Positions 53,803 to 63,989 of a stretch of 64,000 bases of DNA are shown piece after piece; the stretch's first letter is position 1; the number at the start of each line of letters is the position of its first letter. The translations under genes were made by a program, and so were the position numbers. Origin of the DNA: Legionella nagasakiensis (GTDB lineage Bacteria; Pseudomonadota; Gammaproteobacteria; Legionellales; Legionellaceae); contig NZ_CAAAID010000009.1 of the NCBI RefSeq assembly GCF_900639915.1, positions 1-64,000 on the forward strand, read 5' to 3'. A model generated the notes under the pieces. That model did not search any database and was not told the DNA's origin. It was given only the letters and a program-made list of their open reading frames with translations.

Positions 53803-55011
53803 TCAGGAACGGCTCTGCGTCGCTAATTGCCAGGCAAACAAGGAAAGTATGGCAAGAATGAGTAGAGTTGCTGCCAGAATAAACTGGTTATTCATATCCA
53901 TAAAAGCAATTATCATACTGACTAATGCGGCACTTAAATCTTGAAGACAGCCATACAAGGCGCCCACTGTACCTGCCATGTTAGGGAATGGATTAAAGGC
54001 TCCGGCAAACGCGTTAATAAAGGTAAACCCTGCGCCTATGCTGAATAAGGCAACAGGGACCATAATCACCAGAACATTAATAAATCCCGATAAAGCAAAT
54101 AATAGCATGATTATTCCTGCAAGTAGCATTAATAATCCACCGCTTAAGACCATGATGGGTATTCCTTTTTTTAAAACCAACAGGCTATTAATAAAACCAC
54201 TGATAAAAATGCCTGCGGCAATGACAAAGGCTAACCATCCAAATTGGATGGGGGTTAATCCAAGAGTTTCTTGCAAAAGGAAAGGTGCCACGGTCAGATA
54301 AGCTATGATTCCTGCTCCGGCAAAACAGGCGCAAAGCGTGTAGCCAAGAAATGTTTTATTGTAAAATAATGTTAAATAATTTTGCTTCATAACGCTTAAT
54401 TTGGTTGCCCGCGGGTTTGGATGTTGATTTGTCTCGGGAAGATATAAGGCGGTTAGAAACCATGTGATGAAGCCCAAAATAAATAAAGCCATAAAATTAG
54501 CTCTCCATCCCAGATGGAACTGGATGTAACCCCCCAATACAGGAGAAAATGCTAAAATAGCAACGCTAACCATGCCAACATAAGAGCCAATTTTTGCTAG
54601 CATCCGATCGTTTAATAGATCTCTGGCCAAGGAGCGTCCAACGGAATTACAACAGCCAATGCCAAAACCTTGGATGAGTCGTCCTGAGATTAGAAGTGGT
54701 GTTGATGTTGAGAAAAAACAAAGTAAACTCCCTGTAATGCTGATTCCTACGCCAAGCAAAATTGGTTTTTTTCTGCCTATGCGGTCGGAAAGAGGGCCAT
54801 AAAACAAATGCGACGCACTAAAGCCTAGCATGAAAATAGATAGGGTAAATTGTATCGTTCCTGGGTCACTGTTTAATGCGCTGGTTATGGCAGGAAGAGA
54901 TGGTGTATATAAATCAGTAGACATTTGCATTAGTGCTGCAAGCAATAAAATGATCATTAAAAGAGAAAGCGTTAACTTAGGGCTTTGAGAGTTGCTAATA
55001 GAGCCATTCAT
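53803..55011 (-). CDS. Bcr/CflA-type MFS drug exporter
   Basis: 402 residues with 12 membrane helices. Typical start DLYTPSLPAI after TM1, then GPLSDRIGRKKPILLG (MFS motif A) and RLIQGFGIGCCNSVGRSLARD (motif C region), and later VLGGYIQFHLGWRANF. It probably exports a small molecule by proton antiport. Being in one unit with an ACP makes export of the cluster's product plausible. Confidence 0.9.
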   Translation of the reverse strand: MNGSISNSQSPKLTLSLLMIILLLAALMQMSTDLYTPSLPAITSALNSDPGTIQFTLSIFMLGFSASHLFYGPLSDRIGRKKPILLGVGISITGSLLCFFSTSTPLLISGRLIQGFGIGCCNSVGRSLARDLLNDRMLAKIGSYVGMVSVAILAFSPVLGGYIQFHLGWRANFMALFILGFITWFLTALYLPETNQHPNPRATKLSVMKQNYLTLFYNKTFLGYTLCACFAGAGIIAYLTVAPFLLQETLGLTPIQFGWLAFVIAAGIFISGFINSLLVLKKGIPIMVLSGGLLMLLAGIIMLLFALSGFINVLVIMVPVALFSIGAGFTFINAFAGAFNPFPNMAGTVGALYGCLQDLSAALVSMIIAFMDMNNQFILAATLLILAILSLFAWQLATQSRS

Positions 55012-55175
55012 TTATTTCTGCCCTGTTTTTGGATGTTGTTTTATAATTTACCGTAAAAGTAACATATTCAAATGGCTTTCTGCCACGAAACAATAAGATA
55101 TTTATTGTGAATCGTGCTACATTGATGATTTTCGGCTAAGATTATCTTATATAATAATAAATTGGTTGAAGCGTA

Positions 55176-55811
55176 ATGGCAGAAGATTCCAAAGACACTT
55201 CTATGGAAGACCTGGTGCAACAGGGTGATGATGAGCGCAAGGCTTTATATGAAGAAGATGAATTTGACCCTGTTATTCTTGTAGAAAGAGTGTATCAATT
55301 ATGGTGGCGATGGGCTGACTTTCATTTGTTTATCATCAGTCCAACCATTGACACGATATCCCCCCCCTTAATTATTCCACCAGCCGTGATAGATGATAGT
55401 GGTGAACTTGAATTTGTTTATACCATCTATGATCATGGATATAAGCTTAGCACCTCTAAGGGTGAGGAAATGCTTACCATTGGGATGTCAATGTATAAGT
55501 TATATTTAACGATTGAAAAAATGATTTATCTTTTAGTCGAGCGTCTGAAATCGGGTGGTATTGATACAGAGACTGAAGTTCAAATTGCTTTTGGTGGACA
55601 TGAATTGGCACAACGCAAAGCGTTTGAATCGGTTATTAATCTTAATTACAACGTGGTTGTTACCAATTTTGATCCAGGGGTATGGGGAGAACGTTACCTG
55701 CAGAATGTGAAGCGTTTGGCGGATAAAGGTTATGGTTATCCACCGGAAGCACCAAGGGATACTTATAGGCATCCTCATACTTCGACTGCAGCAACCACTA
55801 AACGGTCATGA
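55176..55811 (+). CDS. Acidic protein of unknown function
   Basis: 211 residues, soluble, with a very acidic N-terminus (DDERKALYEEDEFD). A central part has ELEFVYTIYDHGYKLSTSKG and IGMSMYKLYLTIEKMIYLL, followed by ESVINLNYNVVVTNFDPGVW. No family recognised. The last 14 bases overlap the end of the convergent RDD gene. Its position before sdhCDAB may be incidental. Confidence 0.7.
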   Translation: MAEDSKDTSMEDLVQQGDDERKALYEEDEFDPVILVERVYQLWWRWADFHLFIISPTIDTISPPLIIPPAVIDDSGELEFVYTIYDHGYKLSTSKGEEMLTIGMSMYKLYLTIEKMIYLLVERLKSGGIDTETEVQIAFGGHELAQRKAFESVINLNYNVVVTNFDPGVWGERYLQNVKRLADKGYGYPPEAPRDTYRHPHTSTAATTKRS

Positions 55812-56172
55812 TGTGACATTTTGTCCAGTGTTTGAGTATGGTTCTTGGGTTTTTCAAAGAGGCTGCTCCATAAAACAAGGCAGGAATAGTCAGTAAGAAC
55901 CTTGCTAGTATTTGTTTTTGCTTCAGAGGAAAGGTGTGTGAAACAAGCTTCAGTTTCCATGCCCGCAGTCCAATCGTTTGTCCTCCATATCGATAAGATA
56001 GAAAATAATAATAGTAAATAATGCTTAATAAACTTAGCTGATACCAATAAGTTCCTGGATGGATGGCTTTACCGTGTCGACCTAAAAGACATAAAGCAGT
56101 AAAGACCATAAATAAAGTAAGTAGAACAAGTGCATCATAAATCAACGCGCCTAAGTATCGAATAAAGTACAT
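55798..56172 (-). CDS. RDD-family membrane protein
   Basis: 124 residues, three membrane segments. RYLGALIYDALVLLTLF at the N-terminus carries the Arg and Asp typical of RDD proteins, and YGGQTIGLRAWKLKLV is the family's second block. It may act in ion or pH homeostasis. It overlaps the acidic protein gene by 14 bases tail to tail, and is divergent from sdhC. Confidence 0.85.
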   Translation of the reverse strand: MYFIRYLGALIYDALVLLTLFMVFTALCLLGRHGKAIHPGTYWYQLSLLSIIYYYYFLSYRYGGQTIGLRAWKLKLVSHTFPLKQKQILARFLLTIPALFYGAASLKNPRTILKHWTKCHIMTV

Positions 56173-56349
56173 TTTAATCTGTCCATCATCAGAGAGAGAA
56201 TCTTATAATATTTCTAAATGAAGAATTGTTAAACTTTGCCTGGAAAAAACAGAGTGGTATACTTCCTGAGTTTTACTGGTGCTTGTCGATGATTCCGTAT
56301 CGTTTCGCAGCAGTTCTATATTAAATTTCCAAGAAGGAAGAAAATCACC

Positions 56350-56724
56350 GTGAAGCAGAAAAGACCAGTCAATCTTGACCTGACTAGCTTGAAGTATCCA
56401 CCGATGGCGATCGCATCCATTTTGCATCGTATCGCAGGGATTGTGCTATTTTTATTGTTCCCGATGTTGCTTTATCTATTCAGCTTGTCATTAAGCTCAT
56501 CCGCAACGTTCCAACACGTGAGTGAATTGCTTGTTAATCCTTATTATAAGCTGATGCTTTGGATATTTAGTGCCGCATTAACTTACCATTTGTTGGCGGG
56601 TATTCGCCATGTATGTATGGACATGGGCTTTGGGGAAGGCTTGGAAGCAGGGCGGCGGAGTGCAATTATTGTCATTGTTTTTGCGATCATTTTGATAATT
56701 TTTCTGGGAATCTGGATATGGTAA
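56350..56724 (+). CDS. sdhC: Succinate dehydrogenase cytochrome b556 subunit
   Basis: 124 residues from a GTG start with GGAAG upstream. Three membrane helices. SILHRIAGIVLF carries the conserved Ser and Arg near quinone and haem, and LTYHLLAGIRHVCMD has the haem-ligand His. First gene of sdhCDAB; overlaps sdhD by 7 bases. Confidence 0.95.
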   Translation: MKQKRPVNLDLTSLKYPPMAIASILHRIAGIVLFLLFPMLLYLFSLSLSSSATFQHVSELLVNPYYKLMLWIFSAALTYHLLAGIRHVCMDMGFGEGLEAGRRSAIIVIVFAIILIIFLGIWIW

Positions 56725-57065
56725 CAAATGTCACAAGCTTAACTGGTAATGGACTGAGAGACTGGCTGATTCAACGGGTTACAGCAATCTATTTTGCCGT
56801 ATATTCCTTGTTTCTGCTGGTATTTTTACTTATGCATCCGCAATTACAATACGAGGAGTGGCGTTTCTTATTTCACGCAACCTGGATGAAAATTGCCAGT
56901 GTTATTGCGTTACTGACCTTTTTATTACACGCCTGGATAGGGATTTGGACGGTAACAACGGATTATCTGAAAGGTAAAGTAATTAGAATTTCTGTGCAAT
57001 TTCTTGTGGTGTTGTTTTTGCTTGGTCAATTTATCTGGGGTTTAATGATTGTTTGGGGACAATAA
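56718..57065 (+). CDS. sdhD: Succinate dehydrogenase membrane anchor subunit
   Basis: 115 residues from ATG 56718. Three membrane helices. [17 protein letters not shown] and [16 protein letters not shown] carry the conserved haem-proximal His and the quinone-side Asp-Tyr. It overlaps the end of sdhC. Confidence 0.93.
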   Translation: MVTNVTSLTGNGLRDWLIQRVTAIYFAVYSLFLLVFLLMHPQLQYEEWRFLFHATWMKIASVIALLTFLLHAWIGIWTVTTDYLKGKVIRISVQFLVVLFLLGQFIWGLMIVWGQ

Positions 57066-57067
57066 TA

Positions 57068-58837
57068 ATGGCTTTTGTGCGTAACAATTTTGATGCAGTG
57101 ATTATTGGTGCAGGAGGAGCAGGGATGCGTGCTGCATTGCAGCTGGCTAATTCCGGTATGAAAGTTGCACTCTTGTCTAAAGTTTTTCCTACACGTTCTC
57201 ATACTGTATCTGCCCAAGGTGGAATAACCTCAGCACTTGGTAATGCCGATGAAGATGATTGGCGTTGGCATATGTACGATACCGTCAAAGGAGCTGATTA
57301 CATTGGCGATCAGGAGTCCATTGAATATTTATGTAAAACAGGTCCTGAAGCGGTTTATGAGTTGGAACATATGGGGTTGCCTTTCTCTCGCATGGACAAT
57401 GGAAAGATTTATCAACGTCCTTTTGGCGGCCAATCTAAAAATTTTGGTGGTGATCAGGCAACGCGTACCTGTGCTGCAGCAGATAGAACAGGACATGCTT
57501 TATTACATACTTTATATCAGCAGAATTTAAAGGCTAAAACTCATATATTTAGTGAGTGGTTGGCTTTGGATCTAGTAAAAGACAGTCATGGCCGTATTGC
57601 TGGCGTTACTGCCATGTGCATTGAAACGGGTGAGTTGGTTTTTTTCCAAAGTCGAGTATGTATTTTGGCGACAGGAGGAGCGGGGCGCATATTTCAATCA
57701 ACAACGAATGCCTATATTAATACGGGGGATGGTTTTGGTATGGCATTGCGTGCAGGACTGCCTTTGCAAGATATGGAAATGTGGCAATTTCATCCTACCG
57801 GGATAGCTGGGGCAGGTACTTTGGTGACAGAAGGTTGCCGAGGAGAAGGTGGCTATCTCATCAATAAGGATGGTGAGCGTTTCATGGAACGCTATGCACC
57901 GCATGTGAAAGATTTGGCATCCCGTGACGTTGTTTCAAGAGCCATTGCTTTGGAATTGCGCGCCGGAAAAGGTTTTGATCCTAAAGGTGTTGATCATGTT
58001 AAATTAAAATTGGATCATCTGGGGGCTGATTTAATTAAATCTCGTCTGCCAGGAATTCGTGAGCTTTCACTGCAGTTTGCCGGTGTTGATCCGATTGTTG
58101 AACCTATTCCAGTTGTTCCTACTTGCCATTACAGTATGGGTGGTATACCGACTAATATTCATGGACAGGTTCTGACCAAACATCGTAGCAAAGAGCAAGT
58201 GGTCGAAGGGTTATATGCCGTGGGTGAATGCGCTTGTGTTTCGGTGCATGGTGCAAATCGTCTGGGTGGAAATTCTTTGCTGGACCTCGTGGTGTTTGGC
58301 CGAGCAGCCGGATTGCATGTGGAAGAGCTATGGCAATCTAATCAGCTCCCTGATGTGTCGTATGTATCTGAAGATGATATTGCAGCGTCTATGGTTCGTT
58401 ATCACCGCTGGGAGAATTCTAAGGACGGCGAAAATCCTGCTGCTATTCGCGATGAAATGCAACGCGTTATGCAAGAGGATTTTGGTGTATTTCGTACGGG
58501 CGATGTGATGGAAAAAGGCTTGGAACGCTTACAAGCATTGCGGGAACGGTTGATTCACGCCAAATTACTGGATAAAAGCCATGTATTTAATACAGAGCGA
58601 GTGACGGTTTTAGAACTGGATAACTTGATGGTGACGGCTTATGCGACTGCCAAATCAGCACTGAGCCGTAAGGAAAGTCGTGGTGCGCATAGTCGTGAAG
58701 ATTATCCAAAACGAGATGATGCCAATTGGATTAAACACACCTTGTATTTTGCCGAAGATGATCAAATCGATTATCGGCCGGTGAATACGACCCCCAAATA
58801 CGTCGAGCCGTTTGAGCCGAAAGAACGTGTTTATTAA
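57068..58837 (+). CDS. sdhA: Succinate dehydrogenase flavoprotein subunit
   Basis: 589 residues from ATG 57068, near the 588 of E. coli. N-terminal FAD site [27 protein letters not shown] holds His45, the covalent FAD attachment. [21 protein letters not shown] contributes the substrate site (read here as HPTGIAG and EGCRGEGG), and [18 protein letters not shown] is the late FAD contact. It oxidises succinate to fumarate. Confidence 0.97.
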   Translation: MAFVRNNFDAVIIGAGGAGMRAALQLANSGMKVALLSKVFPTRSHTVSAQGGITSALGNADEDDWRWHMYDTVKGADYIGDQESIEYLCKTGPEAVYELEHMGLPFSRMDNGKIYQRPFGGQSKNFGGDQATRTCAAADRTGHALLHTLYQQNLKAKTHIFSEWLALDLVKDSHGRIAGVTAMCIETGELVFFQSRVCILATGGAGRIFQSTTNAYINTGDGFGMALRAGLPLQDMEMWQFHPTGIAGAGTLVTEGCRGEGGYLINKDGERFMERYAPHVKDLASRDVVSRAIALELRAGKGFDPKGVDHVKLKLDHLGADLIKSRLPGIRELSLQFAGVDPIVEPIPVVPTCHYSMGGIPTNIHGQVLTKHRSKEQVVEGLYAVGECACVSVHGANRLGGNSLLDLVVFGRAAGLHVEELWQSNQLPDVSYVSEDDIAASMVRYHRWENSKDGENPAAIRDEMQRVMQEDFGVFRTGDVMEKGLERLQALRERLIHAKLLDKSHVFNTERVTVLELDNLMVTAYATAKSALSRKESRGAHSREDYPKRDDANWIKHTLYFAEDDQIDYRPVNTTPKYVEPFEPKERVY

Positions 58838-58849
58838 TGAGGATATATT

Positions 58850-59572
58850 ATGGCGGATACCCGAAAACTGACTTTGTCGATTTATCGCTATAACCCTGAG
58901 GTTGATGCTAAGCCTTATATGAAAGATTATGAGATAGCTATTCCGGAAAAAAGCGACCCTATGTTATTGACGTTGCTTGAACGCTTGAAAATGGAACAGG
59001 ATGCTACCCTTGCCTTTCGGCGCTCTTGCCGCGAGGGGGTATGCGGTTCGGATGGTATGAATATTAATGGTACTAATGGGCTAGCTTGCGTGACGCACTT
59101 ATCTAAGTTAAATACCGATAAAATAGTCATTCGTCCATTACCTGGTTTCCCAATCGTTCGTGATCTGGTCGTTGATCTGACTCAATTCTATCACCAATAT
59201 GAGCGCATAGAACCTTATCTACAACATGATGGGGTTGTTCCAGCGCGCGAATACTTACAATCTCCAGAAGAGCGGGCCAAGTTAGATGGTTTATATGAAT
59301 GTATATTATGTGCTTGTTGTACGAGTTCTTGTCCGTCTTATTGGTGGAATCCGGATAAGTTTGTGGGGCCTGCCGGATTGTTGCAAGCCCGGCGGTTTTT
59401 GGCGGATAGCCGCGATACTGCAACAACGCATCGATTAAATAAATTACAAGACCCATTCAGTGTATTTCGATGTCGTACCATCATGAATTGCACGAATGTT
59501 TGTCCGAAAGGACTCGATCCATCGAAAGCGATTGGAGAAATACGTCAACAAATGTTGACCCATGAAACTTAA
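58850..59572 (+). CDS. sdhB: Succinate dehydrogenase iron-sulfur subunit
   Basis: 240 residues. The 2Fe-2S domain has CREGVCGSDGMNINGTNGLA followed by Cys. The C-terminal domain has CILCACCTSSCP (4Fe-4S) and CRTIMNCTNVCPKGLDP (3Fe-4S). It passes electrons from SdhA to quinone. It completes sdhCDAB, starting 12 bases after sdhA. Confidence 0.97.
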   Translation: MADTRKLTLSIYRYNPEVDAKPYMKDYEIAIPEKSDPMLLTLLERLKMEQDATLAFRRSCREGVCGSDGMNINGTNGLACVTHLSKLNTDKIVIRPLPGFPIVRDLVVDLTQFYHQYERIEPYLQHDGVVPAREYLQSPEERAKLDGLYECILCACCTSSCPSYWWNPDKFVGPAGLLQARRFLADSRDTATTHRLNKLQDPFSVFRCRTIMNCTNVCPKGLDPSKAIGEIRQQMLTHET

Positions 59573-59894
59573 CTGATTGTCTAGGGCCTCAATTAGTTTT
59601 TCGAAGCAACGTTTGAGCAAATTAGCGCAATTTGCAGCTTAAAATACTCAATTGATGATGCCCTGTATGGTCTTAAATTTTTCAGGCCAAGAAGGCCGCT
59701 GTAAATTAACGGAAAACCCTAAGCGACTGGAAGACTCTTTCATGGAGGCATGCTCGGTACTAGGGTTTTTGGCATTTTTACAACAAGTAGCCTACACTTG
59801 CAGCGATTCCCATGCAACACTGGGGCATCAGAAAATTTGAGCGGATTCGATATTGTTTTTTGTCTATTGGACAGACCCCTTGGAGAAAGAAGTA
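59573..59894. other. Gap between sdhB and sucA
   Basis: 322 bases without a convincing gene. AAAACCCTA (59713-59721) and TAGGGTTTT (59761-59769) form a distant 9-base inverted repeat. The sucA ribosome binding site GGAGAAAG is at 59882. The gap is long for an sdh-suc operon, so sucA may have its own promoter. Confidence 0.5.
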
Positions 59895-62696
59895 ATGAGC
59901 AGCAGTAATCTGCAAAAAGAATGGGCATCTTCCTACCTTTCTGGAGGAAGCATGGCGTATGTTGATTCTTTATATGAAGATTATCTTAAAGACCCAGCCT
60001 CAGTCCCCGCGGATTGGCAGCAGGCATTTCGTGATTTACCAAAGGTAGATGGCCAGCTCAACGAGGTTTCTCACCGAGATATACGTGATTATTTTCTCCA
60101 GCATGCAGATAAGAAAAAAGTGCAGGTTGTTTCCGCAGATATAAAGCAAGCTGAAGTGGCGCATCTGATTAATGCCTATAGAACTTATGGTCATCTTGTA
60201 GCCAAATTGGATCCTCTTGAAATGGTTGATCGACCATCGGTTGCTAGTCTCGAACTTTCCTATCACCATTTATCTGATATGGATAAGAGGCAGACCTTTT
60301 TTGCAGGTAACACATTTGTTAAAGAACGAATGTCTTTGTCTGAAATCTATGAGGCACTGCGTGAAACGTATTGCAGCAGCATTGGTATTGAATATATGCA
60401 CATTGCTAATACCGAAGAAAGAAAATGGCTGCAGCAGCAATTAGAATCCGTCCGAGGTAAGCCTACGATTGATTCTGAGAAAAAACTTGCCATCCTGAAA
60501 GAATTAATTGCTACAGAAGGGTTGGAGCGTTATTTAGGAACTCGTTTCGTTGGACAAAAGCGGTTTTCGTTAGAAGGCGGTGATGCTCTAGTGCCGGTTG
60601 TAAAAGAAATTATCCGGCGAGGTGGTGAGCATGAGGTTAAAGAAATTGTGATTGGTATGGCTCATCGTGGTCGTTTGAATGTGCTGGTCAATGTTTTGGG
60701 CAAAGAACCTAATCAATTGTTTCAGGAGTTTGAAGGAAAAATCGATGGTGAGCGAACGGGTGATGTGAAATACCACCTTGGGTTTTCTTCTGATTTATGT
60801 ACAGAAGCAGGCAATGTTGTTCATGTTGCCCTTGCTTTCAATCCTTCGCATCTGGAAATTATTGGTCCTGTTGTTCAGGGGTCAGCGCGCTCTCGTTTAC
60901 GACGGCGCCATGATCTGGAAAAGAAAAGTGCCGTTGTGCCGGTTGTTATCCATGGTGATGCTGCTTTTGCCGGCCAGGGTGTGGTGATGGAAACGTTTAA
61001 TTTTTCTCAGGCACGTGGCTATTGTACTGGTGGTACGGTGCATATTGTCGTCAATAATCAGATTGGTTTTACCACCAGCAATCCTTTGGATGCTCGTTCA
61101 ACGCTCTATTGTACGGATGTTGCAAAAATGGTTCAGGCGCCAGTGATTCATGTGAATGGTAATGATCCTGAGGCGGTGGTGTTTGCGACTCAGATTGCGT
61201 TTGAATTTCGTATGAAATTTAAGCGTGACGTTGTTTTGGACTTGGTCTGTTACCGTCGTCATGGTCATAATGAAGCGGATGAACCATCGGTTACTCAACC
61301 ACTGATGTATAAAAAAATAAAATCAATGCCAACGGTTCGTGAGCTCTATACAAAGCAGCTCATTGAAGCAGGCTTAATCACTGAAGCACAGATTGATAAG
61401 CTGATGGAAGAATACCGGGATAAATTGGATAAAGGGCATGCTGTGGTTGATACCATGAAAGGAGATTACAAGGGAAAAATATCCGTCGATTGGACGCCTT
61501 TTCTTCACGCAAAATGGACCGACAAGGTAGATACCGGGGTAGATGAGCAAACATTGCAAAAATTATCCAAGCAATTACACACATTGCCGGATGATTTTAA
61601 ACCGCATTCTGTGGTTCAACGATTGTTGGCAGAACGGGAAAAAATGGCGGCCGATGAAATGCCGCTAAACTGGGGTTATGCCGAAACGATGGCTTATGCG
61701 ACTTTATTACATGAAGGTTATGCTGTGCGTCTGTCGGGCCAAGATTCCGCACGTGGGACATTTGCACACCGACATGCTGTTCTTCATGATGCAGAGACAG
61801 GCAAGGTGATAACGCCGTTAGAAAAGGTTGCTTCTGATCCTATGAAACCGTTTGCTGTGATTGATTCAGTTCTGTCTGAAGAGGCTGTTTTAGCTTTTGA
61901 ATATGGTTTTGCTGCTTCTGAACCTAACTCATTGGTGATATGGGAAGCCCAGTTTGGTGATTTTGCCAATGGTGCGCAAGTTGTTATTGATCAATTTATC
62001 AGCTCAGGAGAGCAAAAATGGGGGCGTTTATGTGGGCTTGTGATGCTTTTGCCGCATGGTTATGAAGGTCAGGGGCCTGAACATTCATCTGCCCGCCTGG
62101 AGCGATTTATGCAATTATGCGCTCAGCAGAATATTCAAGTCTGTACGCCGACTACGCCCGCTCAAATCTTTCACTTATTACGTCGTCAAGTGTTGCGAAA
62201 ATTCCGCAAACCATTAATTATTATGTCGCCTAAAAGCCTGTTGCGCCATAAATTGGCAACGTCTTCTATGCAAGAACTAACACGAGGCAGCTTTCAAAAT
62301 GTACTTGCAGAAGTTGATGATTTAGATGTGGAAAAAATCTCGAAAGTGGTGTTGTGTTGTGGAAAAGTTTACTATGATCTGTTGCAAAAAAGACGTGATG
62401 ATAAGTTAAATCATGTGGCGATAATCCGGATAGAACAACTCTATCCATTTCCCAAAAAAGCACTGATTAAAGAGTTGGCGAAATATTCAAACGCAAAAAC
62501 CGTCATTTGGTGTCAGGAAGAACCCCAGAATCAAGGGATATGGTTTTCTTCACAACATAATATTAAGGATTGTCTGCATAAAGATCATTCTCTTTATTAT
62601 GCTGGAAGAGGTTTTGCTGCTGCACCTGCTGTTGGAAGTCCAAAACTTCATGCACAGCAGCAGAAGGAATTGGTGGAAAAGGCTTTACTGGATTAG
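59895..62696 (+). CDS. sucA: 2-oxoglutarate dehydrogenase E1 component
   Basis: 933 residues from ATG 59895 with GGAGAAAG upstream, the same length as the E. coli protein; the upstream in-frame start at 59853 is less likely. Thiamine-diphosphate enzyme that decarboxylates 2-oxoglutarate. Motifs: the N-terminal SYLSGGSMAYVDSLYEDYL that docks to E2, EIVIGMAHRGRLNVLVNVLG, FNPSHLEI, VHGDAAF (IHGDAAFAGQG), and the ThDP site GNDPEAV with RRHGHNEADEP. Confidence 0.97.
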   Translation: MSSSNLQKEWASSYLSGGSMAYVDSLYEDYLKDPASVPADWQQAFRDLPKVDGQLNEVSHRDIRDYFLQHADKKKVQVVSADIKQAEVAHLINAYRTYGHLVAKLDPLEMVDRPSVASLELSYHHLSDMDKRQTFFAGNTFVKERMSLSEIYEALRETYCSSIGIEYMHIANTEERKWLQQQLESVRGKPTIDSEKKLAILKELIATEGLERYLGTRFVGQKRFSLEGGDALVPVVKEIIRRGGEHEVKEIVIGMAHRGRLNVLVNVLGKEPNQLFQEFEGKIDGERTGDVKYHLGFSSDLCTEAGNVVHVALAFNPSHLEIIGPVVQGSARSRLRRRHDLEKKSAVVPVVIHGDAAFAGQGVVMETFNFSQARGYCTGGTVHIVVNNQIGFTTSNPLDARSTLYCTDVAKMVQAPVIHVNGNDPEAVVFATQIAFEFRMKFKRDVVLDLVCYRRHGHNEADEPSVTQPLMYKKIKSMPTVRELYTKQLIEAGLITEAQIDKLMEEYRDKLDKGHAVVDTMKGDYKGKISVDWTPFLHAKWTDKVDTGVDEQTLQKLSKQLHTLPDDFKPHSVVQRLLAEREKMAADEMPLNWGYAETMAYATLLHEGYAVRLSGQDSARGTFAHRHAVLHDAETGKVITPLEKVASDPMKPFAVIDSVLSEEAVLAFEYGFAASEPNSLVIWEAQFGDFANGAQVVIDQFISSGEQKWGRLCGLVMLLPHGYEGQGPEHSSARLERFMQLCAQQNIQVCTPTTPAQIFHLLRRQVLRKFRKPLIIMSPKSLLRHKLATSSMQELTRGSFQNVLAEVDDLDVEKISKVVLCCGKVYYDLLQKRRDDKLNHVAIIRIEQLYPFPKKALIKELAKYSNAKTVIWCQEEPQNQGIWFSSQHNIKDCLHKDHSLYYAGRGFAAAPAVGSPKLHAQQQKELVEKALLD

Positions 62697-62777
62697 TGTT
62701 AGAGCGATTAGCTCTTAGGGTATGTTTATTCCAGACTTTGGCAATCATTAAATTACGTAATCAAAGAAGGTAAAACT

Positions 62778-63989
62778 ATGTCTATTGAAGTGAAGGTACC
62801 TGTCTTACCCGAATCGGTCGCAGATGCAACGATTGCAACTTGGCATAAGAAAGTTGGCGATAAAGTGACTCGCGATGAAAATATATTGGATTTGGAAACG
62901 GATAAAGTCGTCCTTGAAGTTCCAGCGCCGGCAGATGGGGTATTGAAAGAACTATTATTTGAGGAAGGAGATACCGTCAAAGCTGGTGAACTATTGGCTC
63001 GGATTGAGGAGGGTACTTCTGCTACAAAAGATACTGAAAAAGAAAAGAAAACAGATACAAAAAAAGAAGAAAAATCAGAAGAAGACGCTTCCGATCAATC
63101 ATCCAGCCCTGCAGTCAGACGGCTTTTAGCTGAACATGATTTACAGCCAAGTCAAATTAAAGGCACAGGCAAAGAAGGTCGCATCACTAAAGAAGATGTT
63201 CTTTCATTTATTGAATCAAATCGTAGCAAAGCTGCTGAAGTTTCAGCGCCTAAGGAAAAAGGTGGTGAGGAGGCTCCAGCCGCCGGTCTTCGTGAAGAAC
63301 GACGCGTTCCCATGTCAAGACTTCGCGCCAGAGTTGCAGAGCGTTTGCTGCAAGCCCAGCACAACGCTGCCATGTTAACGACATTTAATGAAGTTAATTT
63401 ACAGGCTGTCATGGATCTTCGTTCTCAATATAAAGATCGTTTTGAGAAAAAGCATGGTGTGAAGTTAGGATTTATGTCCTTTTTTACTAAAGCGGTTGTT
63501 GAATCACTAAAACGTTTCCCGGCAGTAAATGCTTCTATTGATGAACAGGATATTGTTTATCATGGTTATTATGATATCGGTATTGCTGTTTCAACAGAAA
63601 GGGGTTTGGTCGTTCCTGTGGTTAGAGATGCCGATCAATTAAGTATGGCTGATCTTGAAAAGACCATTGGTGATTTTGCCGGACGTGCTCGTCAAGGCAA
63701 ATTATCCATGGAAGAAATGCAAGGTGGAACGTTCACAATCACTAACGGTGGCGTATTTGGATCTTTATTGGCTACCCCAATTATTAATCCGCCACAAACA
63801 GGGATCTTAGGCATGCATAAAATTGAGGAGCGTCCTGTGGTTGAGAAAGGACAAATTGTTATTCGCCCTATGATGTATGTTGCATTATCTTATGACCATC
63901 GATTGATTGATGGCAAAGATTCAGTGCAGTTTTTAGTGAGTGTGAAGGAATTGCTGGAAGACCCATCACGTTTGTTACTTAATGTATAA
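62778..63989 (+). CDS. sucB: 2-oxoglutarate dehydrogenase E2 component (dihydrolipoyl succinyltransferase)
   Basis: 403 residues. Lipoyl domain with [14 protein letters not shown] (lipoyl Lys43), a Lys/Glu/Thr-rich linker, a peripheral-subunit-binding domain ([20 protein letters not shown], then [12 protein letters not shown]), and the acyltransferase domain ending [17 protein letters not shown] with catalytic His and Asp. It transfers succinyl from lipoyl to CoA. The gene is complete; sucCD would lie beyond the window. Confidence 0.97.
   Translation: MSIEVKVPVLPESVADATIATWHKKVGDKVTRDENILDLETDKVVLEVPAPADGVLKELLFEEGDTVKAGELLARIEEGTSATKDTEKEKKTDTKKEEKSEEDASDQSSSPAVRRLLAEHDLQPSQIKGTGKEGRITKEDVLSFIESNRSKAAEVSAPKEKGGEEAPAAGLREERRVPMSRLRARVAERLLQAQHNAAMLTTFNEVNLQAVMDLRSQYKDRFEKKHGVKLGFMSFFTKAVVESLKRFPAVNASIDEQDIVYHGYYDIGIAVSTERGLVVPVVRDADQLSMADLEKTIGDFAGRARQGKLSMEEMQGGTFTITNGGVFGSLLATPIINPPQTGILGMHKIEERPVVEKGQIVIRPMMYVALSYDHRLIDGKDSVQFLVSVKELLEDPSRLLLNV

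Noticed and set aside
59652-59840. 62-codon open frame between sdhB and sucA
   Set aside because: No good ribosome binding site, Cys-rich random-looking product, and it lies in a probable promoter region.
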